Under the pieces are notes generated by a model. That model saw nothing but the letters and a program-made list of their open reading frames with translations. It did no database searches and was not told where the DNA came from. From Hyphomonas pacifica (GTDB taxonomy: Bacteria; Pseudomonadota; Alphaproteobacteria; Caulobacterales; Hyphomonadaceae), in contig NZ_AWFA01000005.1 in assembly GCF_000682675.1 (NCBI RefSeq), forward strand, positions 1 to 64,000: a stretch of DNA of 64,000 nt. The letters are read 5' to 3'. This document shows, piece by piece, positions 37,500 through 46,997 of the stretch. How positions within the stretch are numbered: position 1 is the first letter of the stretch; every line of letters starts with the position of its first letter. A program made the translations under genes and the position numbers.

Positions 37500-39211
37500 G
37501 TATACGGACAATCCTGCTGGGCCTTGTCTTCGCCTGTTTTGCGCTGGTCGCTGCTGCAGAAGAGAAGATCAACAGTTTTGACGTCGCCATCACCGTTCAG
37601 AAAGATGGCGATATCGAGGTGTCCGAGCGGCTGGATGTTACCTCCGAGGGGTATGAAATTCGGCGCGGTATCTTCAGGGACCTGCCACGCTATTATGCCG
37701 ACGACCTGCATGAAGGCGACAAGCTGCCTTATCAGTACAAGGTTAAACGCGTAACGCGCAATGGAGCCAGTGAGCCCTATGAGATCCTCAAGGAGGGCAA
37801 TGCCTATCAGATACGTATCGGCGATGCCGACAAGTATCTTGAGAATGGCGAACATGTCTACGAAATCGAATATGAGGTGAAGAACCAGATCCGCTATTTC
37901 GAGGATCATGACGAACTCTATTGGAATGTCACCGGTAATTACTGGTTGTTCCCGATTGAAAAGGCCTCTGTGCGCGTAACCTTGCCTGAAGATGCCGTGC
38001 TGCTGGACAAGACGGCCTATACGGGCGGGTATGGCGTAGATGGTAATGACTATGCCTTCCGTCAGAGTGGCGGAGCCTATTTGTTCGAAACCACACGCCC
38101 TTTGGGTTTGAAGGAGGGGCTGACGGTCTCGATGAGCATCGAGAAGGGGGTGATCGAGCCGCTGTCGCTGTCAGACAAAAGCACATTGTTCTGGTTCCGC
38201 TATGGCGCGTTGGGCATACTGGCCCTGTCGTTTCTGGGCGTACTCGGCTTTCTGCTGGCGAGCTTTCGCAAGGTGGGGGAGGATCCGCCCAAGGGGCCGG
38301 TCTTCGCGCAGTATGAGCCGCCCGCAGGATACTCGCCCGCCGCGGTTCACCACATTTATTACAGAGGCTTCAGGGGCCATGGCTCTCTGATCTCCGCGTT
38401 GTTGCACATGGCGACCGGTGGCATTGTCACCATTGATGCATCGGACAAAAAAAACACCTTGCTGAAACGGACAGTGGAGGCGGATGTTACGAAGCTGAGC
38501 GAGGATGAGAAAGTCCTGGAACATGGATTGTTTTCTGACCGGTCCCGTCTGATGCTCGGCACGATCTATGATGCCGATTTTACCAAGGCCTACACAGCCT
38601 TCCGGAAGTATGTTTCCCGAAAGTATGGGGACCCGTATTTCAAGTGGAACATAGGCTATACGATTGTTGCCCTGATCATGACTGTTCTGGTGATCGTCGT
38701 ATCCGCGCTGGTCACGGTGAACTGGACGTGGTGGCACACTCTGGTCGTGTTGGCCTTTGCCGTCATGAATGGTGTCTTCATGTATCTGATGCCGGCGCCG
38801 ACCAGAAAAGGCCAGAAAATCCGAACCGACATTGAAGGGTTCCGGCTGTATCTGGAAACGGCGGAGAAGCTGCAGATGAATGCGGCTGAAGTCGGCAGTG
38901 ATGCGCCGCCGCCGATGAGCAAGGATCGCTATGAGAAATTCCTGCCCTATGCGATCGCGCTGGGCGTGGAAAAGCCGTGGACGAAGTATTTCGAAAAGGC
39001 CTTGCCTAGTGAGGCCGCAGACTATTCCCCAGCCTGGGGACATTTCGGCGCGCATTCGCTGGGCAATCTCAGCAGCATGACCGACAGCATGGTGTCCACC
39101 ATGAATTCCGGTGTCAGCGGATCTCTGCCACAAAGCTCCAGTTCCTCCGGGGGAGGGGGCGGTGGTTTCTCCGGCGGCGGCGGAGGCGGCGGCGGTGGAG
39201 GCGGCTGGTAA
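37496..39211 (+). CDS. DUF2207 membrane protein with Gly-rich tail
   Basis: A 571-residue protein with GTG start overlapping the lemA stop. A signal peptide (1-21) precedes the DUF2207 extracytoplasmic domain (about 22-220). One helix (about 228-252) and a paired helix region (about 383-430) follow, then a cytosolic or periplasmic C-terminal part that ends in a Gly-rich tail closing with GGGGGGW. The role is unknown; partnership with LemA is inferred from coupling. Confidence 0.88.
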   Translation: MSIRTILLGLVFACFALVAAAEEKINSFDVAITVQKDGDIEVSERLDVTSEGYEIRRGIFRDLPRYYADDLHEGDKLPYQYKVKRVTRNGASEPYEILKEGNAYQIRIGDADKYLENGEHVYEIEYEVKNQIRYFEDHDELYWNVTGNYWLFPIEKASVRVTLPEDAVLLDKTAYTGGYGVDGNDYAFRQSGGAYLFETTRPLGLKEGLTVSMSIEKGVIEPLSLSDKSTLFWFRYGALGILALSFLGVLGFLLASFRKVGEDPPKGPVFAQYEPPAGYSPAAVHHIYYRGFRGHGSLISALLHMATGGIVTIDASDKKNTLLKRTVEADVTKLSEDEKVLEHGLFSDRSRLMLGTIYDADFTKAYTAFRKYVSRKYGDPYFKWNIGYTIVALIMTVLVIVVSALVTVNWTWWHTLVVLAFAVMNGVFMYLMPAPTRKGQKIRTDIEGFRLYLETAEKLQMNAAEVGSDAPPPMSKDRYEKFLPYAIALGVEKPWTKYFEKALPSEAADYSPAWGHFGAHSLGNLSSMTDSMVSTMNSGVSGSLPQSSSSSGGGGGGFSGGGGGGGGGGGW

Positions 39212-39214
39212 CGC

Positions 39215-39991
39215 CTAGTCCTGCTTGAAGCTGCCCGCGCGGCCCTGGCCTGAGGCAAAGCGGCTGGCGCCTTCCACGGCGCTGCCGACCCGCAGCACTT
39301 TTAGGCCGCCTTCAATTTCTGCCTTCAGGGCGGTAGGCAGGTCCAGGTTCCATTGCTGCAAGGCTGACAGCCTGTCTGTCCGCATGCAGAACTGTGGGAA
39401 GCGGGTGATCTGGCGCGCAATTTCCAGGGCTTTAGGCAGCGCCGTCTCTTCATCCGTGTCATAATTGGCAAGGCCGATGGCCATGGCCTCTGTCGCGTCC
39501 ACCTCTCGCCCGGTCAAGATCATGTCCATCGCCCGCGATGCGCCGATAAGGCGGGGCAGGCGTATCGTGCCCCCATCGATCAGGGGCACACCAAAGCGTC
39601 GGCAGAAAACACCGAACTTTGCCGAGGGCGAGACCACGCGCAGATCACACCACACGGCCAGTTCCAGTCCGCCTGCAACGGCATATCCATCGATTGCTGC
39701 AATGACGGGCTTTGACAGCATCAACCGGCTAGGCCCCATCGGGCCGAAATCACCTTCGGCCTCAACCCGGTTTCCCTTGCCTTGTGCAACGGCTTTCAGG
39801 TCTGCGCCTGCGCAAAAATTGCCGCGCGCACCTGTCAAGATCGCGACGCTGAGGTCTTCATTGGCGTCGAATGCGGTGAAGGCCTCATAGAGGGCTGCAG
39901 CTGTGTCCGAGTCGACGGCGTTGCGCGCTTGTGGACGGTTGAGGGTAACGATAAGAATGTCCTGATCCTGATGGGTTGTGATCAGATCCAT
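39215..39991 (-). CDS. Crotonase/enoyl-CoA hydratase family protein
   Basis: A 258-residue crotonase-fold enzyme. The oxyanion-hole segments are NFCAGADLKAV (about 60-70) and AVAGGLELAVWCDLRV (about 107-122), with FCRRFGVPLIDGGT after. It probably hydrates or isomerises acyl-CoA esters. The usual hydratase glutamates are not clear, so the exact reaction is open. It converges with DUF2207. Confidence 0.85.
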   Translation of the reverse strand: MDLITTHQDQDILIVTLNRPQARNAVDSDTAAALYEAFTAFDANEDLSVAILTGARGNFCAGADLKAVAQGKGNRVEAEGDFGPMGPSRLMLSKPVIAAIDGYAVAGGLELAVWCDLRVVSPSAKFGVFCRRFGVPLIDGGTIRLPRLIGASRAMDMILTGREVDATEAMAIGLANYDTDEETALPKALEIARQITRFPQFCMRTDRLSALQQWNLDLPTALKAEIEGGLKVLRVGSAVEGASRFASGQGRAGSFKQD

Positions 39992-40007
39992 GACAGTGTC
40001 CTTGTGC

Positions 40008-40712
40008 TTATTCCTTCAGAAGCCAGCTGAAGGCGCGGCGCAGAAAGACATCCGCGCTTGTGTCGATCCATTCGCCATGTGCCATGATGACATGTTCAGG
40101 CTTTCGGCCGATCAGGCGCAAAATGGTCTTGCGCGCAGATGTGCGGTCAATCCAGCTGAGCCGCCATTCCAAGGGTGCGTAGCCCTTGCCCTGCACAATG
40201 CCCCATAGATTGGCGATCATGCGCTGCCAGTTTTTCCAATTGGCCTCCAGGAAGGATTGCGAAAAATTCTCTGACAGGTCAGCAAAGATTGCGGTGCCGG
40301 AGGGCGTGTGGAGGAACGCAATTTCATCCATGGCGACAGAGCCTCTGAACCAGAACTGATCAATCACGCCCTGCCAGTCTGCAGGCGGAGTGTGTTCCAG
40401 GGCAGGCTCAAAGTTCAGGTCGCTGCGCTTTTTGATGGTTGAGGCCGGCCCCCAGAGCTTTGCATCCGGCCAGACGGCGTTCCAGTCCTGCAGGAAGAGG
40501 TGATGAATCTTGTTCGGGCTGACAAGATGCACCACGTGCCCCAAGGCATTGACGGCCTCTTGCAAATCATCCGTCAACCGAATGGGTGACCAGACCCAGA
40601 GGTCTCCATCCGGCAGGCGGACGATTACCATGCGGGTCGGATACGGGCAGCCATAGAAATTCACATTTGGCCCGTCCGCAAGCCAGATATTGTCATCAAT
40701 CTCAGTCAGCAT
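40008..40712 (-). CDS. DUF4336 family protein (metallo-beta-lactamase-like fold)
   Basis: A 234-residue cytosolic protein of the DUF4336 family, related to metallo-beta-lactamases. SPNKIHHLFL (about 65-74) is the main conserved segment, and FADLSENF and MAHGEW follow. The start overlaps the end of the truncated alpha/beta hydrolase gene by eleven bases. Function unknown. Confidence 0.82.
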   Translation of the reverse strand: MLTEIDDNIWLADGPNVNFYGCPYPTRMVIVRLPDGDLWVWSPIRLTDDLQEAVNALGHVVHLVSPNKIHHLFLQDWNAVWPDAKLWGPASTIKKRSDLNFEPALEHTPPADWQGVIDQFWFRGSVAMDEIAFLHTPSGTAIFADLSENFSQSFLEANWKNWQRMIANLWGIVQGKGYAPLEWRLSWIDRTSARKTILRLIGRKPEHVIMAHGEWIDTSADVFLRRAFSWLLKE

Positions 40713-41277
40713 GGGCAGGGCCTGATTGTGCGGTACGGTTGAGGAAGGGAATGATCCGGTTCAGCAGGGCAGTGACGACTTTTTCTGACAGGTCATGTCC
40801 CCATTTCTCGATGATTTCAAATTCCACACCTGGAACGCGCCGGGCAACGTCGCGCCCAGCTTCCGGATGGATCAGCCGATCCACCGAGCCGTGCAGGACA
40901 AGGGTGGGGTGTGTCACTGTGCCAAGCCGGTCATGCCAACGCGGCTGCGCCAGCAGGGCGGCAAACTGCCGGGCTAGACCTGAAGGGCGATTCGCGCGCT
41001 GAACGTCTGCTATCGCGGCCGCGCCCTGCATCAGTGCCTCCATGGGCGGAGGGACAATCTCTTCCACGCCTGGATCGTCCGTGGCAGTGGTCAGGCCAAT
41101 GTCTCGATTGTCGAAGGTGACAACTCGGCGACCGGCATCAGCAAGGGCTTGTTTGCAACTGTCAGGCCATTCTGTCATCTGACCCATATAGCCTGATATG
41201 AGCAGGATCATCGGATCATCAGCTGAGCCGACCTCTTCGTACTCAATATCCAGGCCATTGGCCTTGATGCGTGGCAT
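40702..41277 (-). CDS. Internally deleted alpha/beta hydrolase lacking the nucleophile region
   Basis: A 191-residue protein against about 280-300 for its family. The N-terminus (GLDIEYEEVGS, LLISGYMGQMTEWP, FDNRDIGLTT) and C-terminus (PTLVLHGSVDRLI with D133, KWGHDL with H161) match full-length hydrolases. The cap and the strand-turn-helix carrying the G-x-S-x-G serine are missing between about residues 70 and 95. The reading frame is intact. It is either a catalytically dead remnant or a repurposed protein. It overlaps the DUF4336 gene. Confidence 0.75.
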   Translation of the reverse strand: MPRIKANGLDIEYEEVGSADDPMILLISGYMGQMTEWPDSCKQALADAGRRVVTFDNRDIGLTTATDDPGVEEIVPPPMEALMQGAAAIADVQRANRPSGLARQFAALLAQPRWHDRLGTVTHPTLVLHGSVDRLIHPEAGRDVARRVPGVEFEIIEKWGHDLSEKVVTALLNRIIPFLNRTAQSGPAHAD

Positions 41278-41330
41278 GCCTGTCTCCCTTTGCCCTTTGT
41301 GCAGACTTTAGGACAAGGGAGCGCAGAGCG

Positions 41331-42512
41331 CTAGCGGCTCAGTTCCTTCATGGCCTCATCCAGGCCTTCCAGAGTTAGCTCAAACATGCGATGCCCACCA
41401 ATCAGCTCACGGATCAGCTTGATGGAACCGGTATATTCCCAGGCGCCTTCCTTGACGGGGTTCAGCCAGACAAGATTCGGATAGCGTTCCACGAAACGCT
41501 GGATCCAGATGCCACCGGCCTCTTCATTCCAATGCTCGACCGATCCGCCTGCATAGGTGATCTCATACGGGCTCATCGTGGCATCGCCGACGATGATGAC
41601 CTTGTAGTCAGACGGGAACTTGTTCAGCACGTCCCAGGTCGGGATGCGATTGTTCATGCGGCGACGATTGTCTTTCCACAGGCCTTCATAGGGGCAGTTG
41701 TGGAAGTAGTAGTATTCGAGGTTCTTGATCTCTGACCGTGCGGCGGAGAACAGTTCTTCCATGATGCGCACATAGGGGTCCATTGATCCGCCGACATCCA
41801 GCAGCAGGAGAACGGAGACCGTATTGCGTTTTTCCGGGCGCATCTCGATGTCGAGATAGCCCTTGCGGGCGGTATTGCGGATGGTCTGGTCCAGATCCAG
41901 TTCATCATGGGCGCCGGTACGGGCCCATTTGCGCAAGCGCTTCATGGCCACCTTGATGTTCCGTGTACCCAACTCAACGCTGTCATCGTAATTCTTGAAT
42001 TCGCGCTTGTCCCACACCTTCACGGCGCGGCGGTGGCGGGATTTCTCCTGGCCAATCCGCACGCCTTCTGGGTTGTAGCCATTGGCACCGAAGGGGGAGG
42101 TGCCGCCCGTGCCGATCCATTTATTGCCGCCCTCGTGACGCTCTTTTTGTTCTTTCAGGCGCTCTTGAAGCGTTTCCATCAGTTTTTCAAAGCCGCCCAG
42201 CGCTTCGATCTCGTCCATCTCTTCCTTGGTCAGGAATTTCTCGGTCATCTTGCGCAGCCACTCTTCCGGCAGGTCCTGTACATCGACGGCATCCGCCAAG
42301 CTGTCCAGACCCTTGAAAGTGTGGCCAAACACCTTGTCGAATTTGTCGATATTGCGCTCATCCTTCACTAGGGCGGCGCGGGAGAGATAATAGAAATCCT
42401 CCACGTCCATATCAATTACCTGCTTGTCCATCGCCTCCATGAGGGCGAGGTATTCCTTCAGGGTGACGGGCACTTTGGCTTCGCGCAGCTCATTGAAGAA
42501 TTTCAGGAACAT
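41331..42512 (-). CDS. VWA domain protein, CoxE-like
   Basis: A 393-residue cytosolic protein. The N-terminal part (1-210) is helical and charged. A von Willebrand A domain (about 228-390) has the MIDAS DVGGSMDPY in place of DxSxS, and GDATMSPYEI later. CoxE-like VWA proteins work with MoxR AAA+ ATPases to activate or insert metal into client enzymes. The MoxR partner is on the same strand at 45342-46211, separated by three opposite-strand genes. Confidence 0.88.
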   Translation of the reverse strand: MFLKFFNELREAKVPVTLKEYLALMEAMDKQVIDMDVEDFYYLSRAALVKDERNIDKFDKVFGHTFKGLDSLADAVDVQDLPEEWLRKMTEKFLTKEEMDEIEALGGFEKLMETLQERLKEQKERHEGGNKWIGTGGTSPFGANGYNPEGVRIGQEKSRHRRAVKVWDKREFKNYDDSVELGTRNIKVAMKRLRKWARTGAHDELDLDQTIRNTARKGYLDIEMRPEKRNTVSVLLLLDVGGSMDPYVRIMEELFSAARSEIKNLEYYYFHNCPYEGLWKDNRRRMNNRIPTWDVLNKFPSDYKVIIVGDATMSPYEITYAGGSVEHWNEEAGGIWIQRFVERYPNLVWLNPVKEGAWEYTGSIKLIRELIGGHRMFELTLEGLDEAMKELSR

Positions 42513-42660
42513 GGGCGGATCTCTTTATATGGCGTTCGTCTTGAAGATAGCGTCCGCCGGAGCCTATGTCCAAGCTGACGCTGGGATAAGTGGATAAGTC
42601 TGCTGCAGAGGCTGTGACAGCGCTCATCTGGGGTTCACCTCGATTTGCTAGGAGGAGGGC

Positions 42661-43416
42661 ATGAAATCCCTTGTTATTGCTGCCGCTCTTGCTGTCTCTG
42701 GTCTGTGGGCCGCGTCTGCGACTGCGCAGGGCATCAGCCCATGCACGCAACAGGACCAGACAGAATGTATGCTGGAATCGATCTGGGTCGCGGCCAGTAT
42801 CCTGCCACCGGAAAAGCAGGATCGCGTGAAACGGAACTTTCTGTATGTGGTTGCTGAAACGCATGATGCTGGCCTGACGCGCGAATGGTCCCGCCGGTTG
42901 AACAGTGCGCCCCTGCTTCCGGCGAATGGGACAGGCTATGCCAGGAGAAAGGCGCAGGGCCTGCTGGCCGAGGGAGGCTGGGATAAGTTCCTGCAGAGGG
43001 CGCGGGCCGGTACGTCTCCCTTCAATATCGGTCGTCCGGAAATCATGGCCGAGGGCGCGCGTCTGGCTGAAACGCCCGATACTCGCAAACGCGTAATTAA
43101 CGCCATGTTCGACCTGGCTGGTCCGCCCCTAGGCGGGAAGGGGTTCGACCGCTCCTTTGAGCAGGCCGATTTCGGCCATGTGTTGGCAGAGCTCTCCATG
43201 GAGGATTGCAATTTGCAGGATTTTGATCGCGCCGTCAGGCTGACCGCCACGCCAGATTCCCTGCGTTATGCCTTGTGGCGCGCCCGAATAACCGGAGATG
43301 CCTCGCCCCTTGCCGCCAGGATCCGGAATGAGGCAGATGATCAGGACACGCGTCACGTTCGCGCGGTGCTGGAGGGGTATGGTCCGATCATCTCTCGCGG
43401 CTACTGCCCTGATTGA
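42661..43416 (+). CDS. Predicted periplasmic protein of unknown function
   Basis: A 251-residue protein with a clear signal peptide (MKSLVIAAALAVSGLWAASATAQ, cleavage after ATAQ). The mature part is helical, with Cys residues near 28 and 36 and two later in the chain (SMEDCNL and the C-terminal GYCPD), allowing disulfides. No family recognised. A strong AGGAGG site precedes the ATG. It is followed by mscS and DUF2270 on the same strand. Confidence 0.7.
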   Translation: MKSLVIAAALAVSGLWAASATAQGISPCTQQDQTECMLESIWVAASILPPEKQDRVKRNFLYVVAETHDAGLTREWSRRLNSAPLLPANGTGYARRKAQGLLAEGGWDKFLQRARAGTSPFNIGRPEIMAEGARLAETPDTRKRVINAMFDLAGPPLGGKGFDRSFEQADFGHVLAELSMEDCNLQDFDRAVRLTATPDSLRYALWRARITGDASPLAARIRNEADDQDTRHVRAVLEGYGPIISRGYCPD

Positions 43417-43451
43417 ACGGAACTTCTTTCTGCGTCATGCGTTAAAAGCGC

Positions 43452-44378
43452 ATGGAATTTACCCCAGTTGAGGATTTAAAAAGTGCCATAGAAGGTATGG
43501 CTTCAGGCTTTTTCAAAAGTCTGCCTGCCTTGATAATCGCCATTGTTATCCTCGTCCTGACTCTTGTTGCGGGGCGTGTTGTACGGGCTATCGTGACAGC
43601 AGGTATGAAGCGCGCACGGGTGCGCAGCGCGCTGATCACACTCGCTCAAAATCTTATTTCCATCGTGTCCTGGGTCATTGGTCTGGCGATTGCCGCGCTG
43701 GTTGTCTTTCCCTCTGTTTCGCCCGGCAACATGGTCGCCGGTCTCGGGCTTACCTCTGTGGCCATCGGTTTTGCCTTCAAGGATGTCTTTGCGAACTTTA
43801 TGGCGGGCGTTGTCATTCTCGGTCGCAAAAAGCTGCGCATCGGGGATGTGATTGAATGCGAGGATGTCTATGGCCGGGTGGAAGACATTCTGATCCGCGA
43901 GACACATGTTCGCGAACCGGACGGGGAGTTGGTGATCGTGCCCAACTCCTACCTGTTCGACAATCCGGTCGTCATTCAGACAGATCGTGGCCTGAAGCGG
44001 CAGGAGCTTGTCGTCGGCGTCGACTATGACACCGACATGCGAGAGGCAAAATCGGCCCTGATGGAGGCCCTGAAGTCCTGCGATACAGTCAACAAGAATG
44101 AGCTGACACAAGTACAATGTGTGTCATTCGGTGGCTCTTCCATCGACTTCAAACTGCTCTGGTGGGCGAACAGCCGGCCTGCCGATCAGCGCGAGACCTA
44201 TGATGAAGTCGCCTTCGCAGTTAAGGACGCGCTGGATGAAGCGGGTATTACTATCCCGTTCCCGCAATCTACACTCTCATTCAGACCCGAGGCTGTGCCC
44301 GTTCCGGTGAAGGGGGTGCGCGCGGAGGAGGCAGGGGAAGAAAGTGAAGACGAGGCAGAGTCCCGTAAAAACAAGTGA
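43452..44378 (+). CDS. mscS: Small-conductance mechanosensitive channel (MscS family)
   Basis: A 308-residue inner-membrane channel releasing solutes under hypo-osmotic shock. Three hydrophobic helices lie in residues 20-105. The pore-lining and beta-domain signature GLTSVAIGFAFKDVFANFMAGVVIL (about 99-123) follows, then the cytosolic vestibule (about 125-280). The C-terminus is acidic. It lies 35 bases after the secreted protein gene. Confidence 0.93.
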   Translation: MEFTPVEDLKSAIEGMASGFFKSLPALIIAIVILVLTLVAGRVVRAIVTAGMKRARVRSALITLAQNLISIVSWVIGLAIAALVVFPSVSPGNMVAGLGLTSVAIGFAFKDVFANFMAGVVILGRKKLRIGDVIECEDVYGRVEDILIRETHVREPDGELVIVPNSYLFDNPVVIQTDRGLKRQELVVGVDYDTDMREAKSALMEALKSCDTVNKNELTQVQCVSFGGSSIDFKLLWWANSRPADQRETYDEVAFAVKDALDEAGITIPFPQSTLSFRPEAVPVPVKGVRAEEAGEESEDEAESRKNK

Positions 44379-44432
44379 TAACGGGACGCTTTGCCCCTTG
44401 GCGCGGGACTGACTCGCGCCATACTATGCCGC

Positions 44433-45188
44433 ATGAGCAGCGATATCGAATTTTTAGAGGATCCAGAGAGTGATCCACCGGAGGCCATTGCAGGCAGCAA
44501 GGAGGTTGGCGCACTTGCCCACCTTTACCGCGCTGAGGTGTATCGCTCGACCATCTGGCGCCAGCGTCTGGACCAGACGACCAATTGGGCGGTGATCACA
44601 ACTGGCATTGGCCTGTCTGTATCCTTCTCCTCTGCCAGTGCCTCTCCCTTTCCCATCGTTCTGGTGGGGGCCTTGTGCATCATGTTCCTGATGCTGGAGG
44701 CGCGGCGCTACCGGTTCTTCTATGTCTGGCGGTTTCGCGCGCGCGTGCTGGAGATTGCCTTCTACGTACCGATGCTGCGCGGGCAGGGGGCCCGCATCCC
44801 GCTGGACCGTGGCACAGCGCTGTCAGACGATTATGAAAAACCCCAATACCGAATATCCTCGCTGCGGGCGATCGGCCGTCGTCTTCGCCGCAATTATGGA
44901 TGGATCTTTGCTATTCAGGGCGCGGCTTATTTCGCCAAGATCGCCATTCATCCGACAGACGTACTGACATGGGGGGAGTTCGTCAGGCGGGCCCATCTTG
45001 GTCCTATCCCGGGACTGGTCGCTCTCATCTGCGGTCTGCTGTTTCATGTCGCCTGGATCACGCTTGCCTGGAAAACCTGGTTCGATGAGCGCAGCGACAA
45101 GACCAAGATGGAAGACTTCCTGAGAAGCCGCTCTGACGTAAACCGCCGCCCCAAAGCCCAGCCTCTGGGAGATATCCAGCAGGACTAG
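44433..45188 (+). CDS. DUF2270 membrane protein
   Basis: A 251-residue protein of the DUF2270 family. The conserved segment LAHLYRAEVYRSTIWRQRLD (about 30-49) precedes two or three hydrophobic helices (about 50-95) and a RYRFFYVWRFRARVLE motif near 96. Another hydrophobic stretch lies at about 193-216. Function unknown. It ends a plus-strand trio that separates the VWA and MoxR genes. Confidence 0.85.
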   Translation: MSSDIEFLEDPESDPPEAIAGSKEVGALAHLYRAEVYRSTIWRQRLDQTTNWAVITTGIGLSVSFSSASASPFPIVLVGALCIMFLMLEARRYRFFYVWRFRARVLEIAFYVPMLRGQGARIPLDRGTALSDDYEKPQYRISSLRAIGRRLRRNYGWIFAIQGAAYFAKIAIHPTDVLTWGEFVRRAHLGPIPGLVALICGLLFHVAWITLAWKTWFDERSDKTKMEDFLRSRSDVNRRPKAQPLGDIQQD

Positions 45189-45215
45189 AGGCGATTGCTG
45201 GAGCCATGCATTCGA

Positions 45216-45258
45216 CTCTCAATACGTCTTGCCGATCAGGGTAAAGACGTATTGAGAG
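45216..45258. repeat. 15-bp perfect inverted repeat between convergent genes
   Basis: CTCTCAATACGTCTT (45216-45230) and its exact complement (45244-45258) enclose a 13-base loop. It lies between the convergent ends of DUF2270 and moxR and could block read-through both ways. No T run follows on either strand, so classical Rho-independent termination is not supported. A second, weak hairpin (TCCCTT/AAGGGA) lies at 45293-45307. Confidence 0.8.
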
Positions 45259-45341
45259 CTATAGAAGGTGATGTATCGCGTATGCCAACCTGTCCCTTTT
45301 TAAGGGAAAGGCTGATCTTTCTGCGTTCTTTAGCTGTCTGC

Positions 45342-46211
45342 TTAACCCGCAGGGCCTCTGCGGCCGCCGCTTTCGCCGCGGCGAGCGAGGAAGGCGAGGC
45401 GCTCGAACAGGGCGACATCCTGTTCATTCTTCAGCAGCGCACCATGCAGCGGCGGCGTCAGACGCTCAGGGTCTTTCTCCTTCAGCGTTTCGAGGTCGAT
45501 ATCCTCGTTCATCAGGAGCTTAAGCCAGTCGAGCAGCTCACTGGTCGATGGCTTTTTCTTCACGCCCGGTAGTTCGCGCATGGCGTAGAATGTCGTCAGC
45601 GCGTCTTTCACCAACTTCTGCTTGATGCCCGGATAGTGGACGTCGACGATTTCCTGCATCGTTTCCTCGTCCGGGAATTTGATGAAGTGGAAGAAGCAGC
45701 GGCGCAGGAACGCGTCCGGCAGTTCCTTCTCATTGTTCGAGGTGATGATCACGATCGGGCGCTGTTTTGCCTTCACGGTTTCATCGGTCTCGTAGACATA
45801 GAACTCCATCCGGTCGAGTTCCTGCAGAAGGTCGTTCGGGAATTCGATGTCGGCCTTGTCAATCTCGTCGATCAGCAGGACAGGGCGCTTGTCAGCGGTG
45901 AACGCCTCCCACAGCTTGCCCTTCTTGATGTAATTCTTGACGTCTTTGGCGCGCTCTTCGCCCATCTGGCCATCGCGCAGACGAGAGACTGCGTCATATT
46001 CGTAGAGGCCCTGATTGGCCTTTGTGGTTGATTTGATGTGCCACTCGATCAGTTCAGCGCCGAGGGCCTTGGCCACTTCGACGGCCAGAACGGTCTTTCC
46101 GGTGCCTGGCTCACCCTTGATCAAGAGGGGGCGTTCCAGAGCAATGGCGGCGTTGACGGCCACTTTCAAATCATCGGTTGCGACGTAATCCTGGGTGCCT
46201 TCAAAGCGCAT
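45342..46211 (-). CDS. moxR: MoxR-family AAA+ ATPase
   Basis: A 289-residue AAA+ chaperone. Walker A is GEPGTGKT (about 33-40) and Walker B LLIDEID (about 111-117). The sensor region carries ITSNNEKELPDAFLRRCF, which includes the arginine finger. It is the expected partner of the CoxE-like VWA protein at 41331-42512. MoxR-VWA pairs mature metal-containing or multisubunit enzymes; the client is not evident here. Confidence 0.93.
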   Translation of the reverse strand: MRFEGTQDYVATDDLKVAVNAAIALERPLLIKGEPGTGKTVLAVEVAKALGAELIEWHIKSTTKANQGLYEYDAVSRLRDGQMGEERAKDVKNYIKKGKLWEAFTADKRPVLLIDEIDKADIEFPNDLLQELDRMEFYVYETDETVKAKQRPIVIITSNNEKELPDAFLRRCFFHFIKFPDEETMQEIVDVHYPGIKQKLVKDALTTFYAMRELPGVKKKPSTSELLDWLKLLMNEDIDLETLKEKDPERLTPPLHGALLKNEQDVALFERLAFLARRGESGGRRGPAG

Positions 46212-46610
46212 GAATTCTTCCTTATCTGGGTCTGCCTACACAATAGACTGGCCGCCCTGTGGGGCAAGCGCTTACGTGGCGAAAGGGCAGTGCCGCGCTG
46301 CAGCAAGGATTTAATTATTCGCTGTCTGGAGAGCATGGTATATACATTGGGCCATGCGCGCCGCCACGCAAGCTCAAGCTTCAGATCAGTGTCGCGCGCT
46401 TCGGTTGGCTGGCCTGATTGGCTGGATGCTCCGAAGATGCTGCAGGCCTTATGACCCTATGCATCCGTGATACGGGCGCATGGCACTTTGTCTTCCGATC
46501 TGTTTTTGGGGCAGCCAGGTGCCATTCTGGCACAACTTACGATATCGCAATTAAGCGTTAACGCCTTTCTGCAAATTTCAACAAAACATGCAGGATCGGA
46601 TTCGCACGCC
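46212..46610. other. 400-base non-coding region before flbT
   Basis: No convincing gene is present. An in-frame extension of flbT upstream to 46467 lacks homology to the family and is better read as leader. The stretch holds AT-rich patches near 46310 and a TTAA-N3-TTAA run near 46552-46562, but no clear sigma-54 or CtrA consensus. The moxR promoter must lie at its left end. Confidence 0.5.
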
Positions 46611-46997
46611 ATGCCCTTGAAGCTGTCCCTGAAGCCGGGTGAAACATTCGTTGTAAACGGTGCAGTTGTGCGCAATGGCGACCGTCGAGGTGTCTTGTTG
46701 CTGGAAACACACGCACGGGTTCTGCGCGAGAAAGACATTCTCAGACCCAATGAAGCGATCACGCCGGCTGGCCGCGCCTATTTCGCTGTCATGCAGATGT
46801 ATCTGCTGGGGGAGGTAGATGGCCCGGCCTATGCGCAGGCAGCCGAAGCCTTGGCCAGCATGCTGGCGAGCTGCCAGTGCGAGGAAGATCGCGAAGCTGT
46901 TCTGGACATTTCCGCAGATGTTACCAGTTCCAATCTTTACAGGGCGCTCAGCCGTTGCCGCAAAATGATGTCGGCAGACGTGCAGGGGGCAGCCTGA
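46611..46997 (+). CDS. flbT: Flagellin post-transcriptional regulator FlbT
   Basis: A 128-residue protein matching FlbT in full, from MPLKLSLKPGE and VVRNGDRRGVLLL (about 17-31) to VLREKDIL and a helical C-terminus. In Caulobacter, FlbT binds flagellin mRNA leaders and promotes their decay until hook assembly is complete. No flagellin or flaF gene is adjacent, so this copy is detached from the usual cluster. Its stop overlaps the next start by one base. Confidence 0.92.
   Translation: MPLKLSLKPGETFVVNGAVVRNGDRRGVLLLETHARVLREKDILRPNEAITPAGRAYFAVMQMYLLGEVDGPAYAQAAEALASMLASCQCEEDREAVLDISADVTSSNLYRALSRCRKMMSADVQGAA

Noticed and set aside
46470-46560. Possible sigma-54 promoter (TGGCAC near 46481 and 46537) before flbT
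   Set aside because: Neither TGGCAC is followed by a TTGC at the required spacing.
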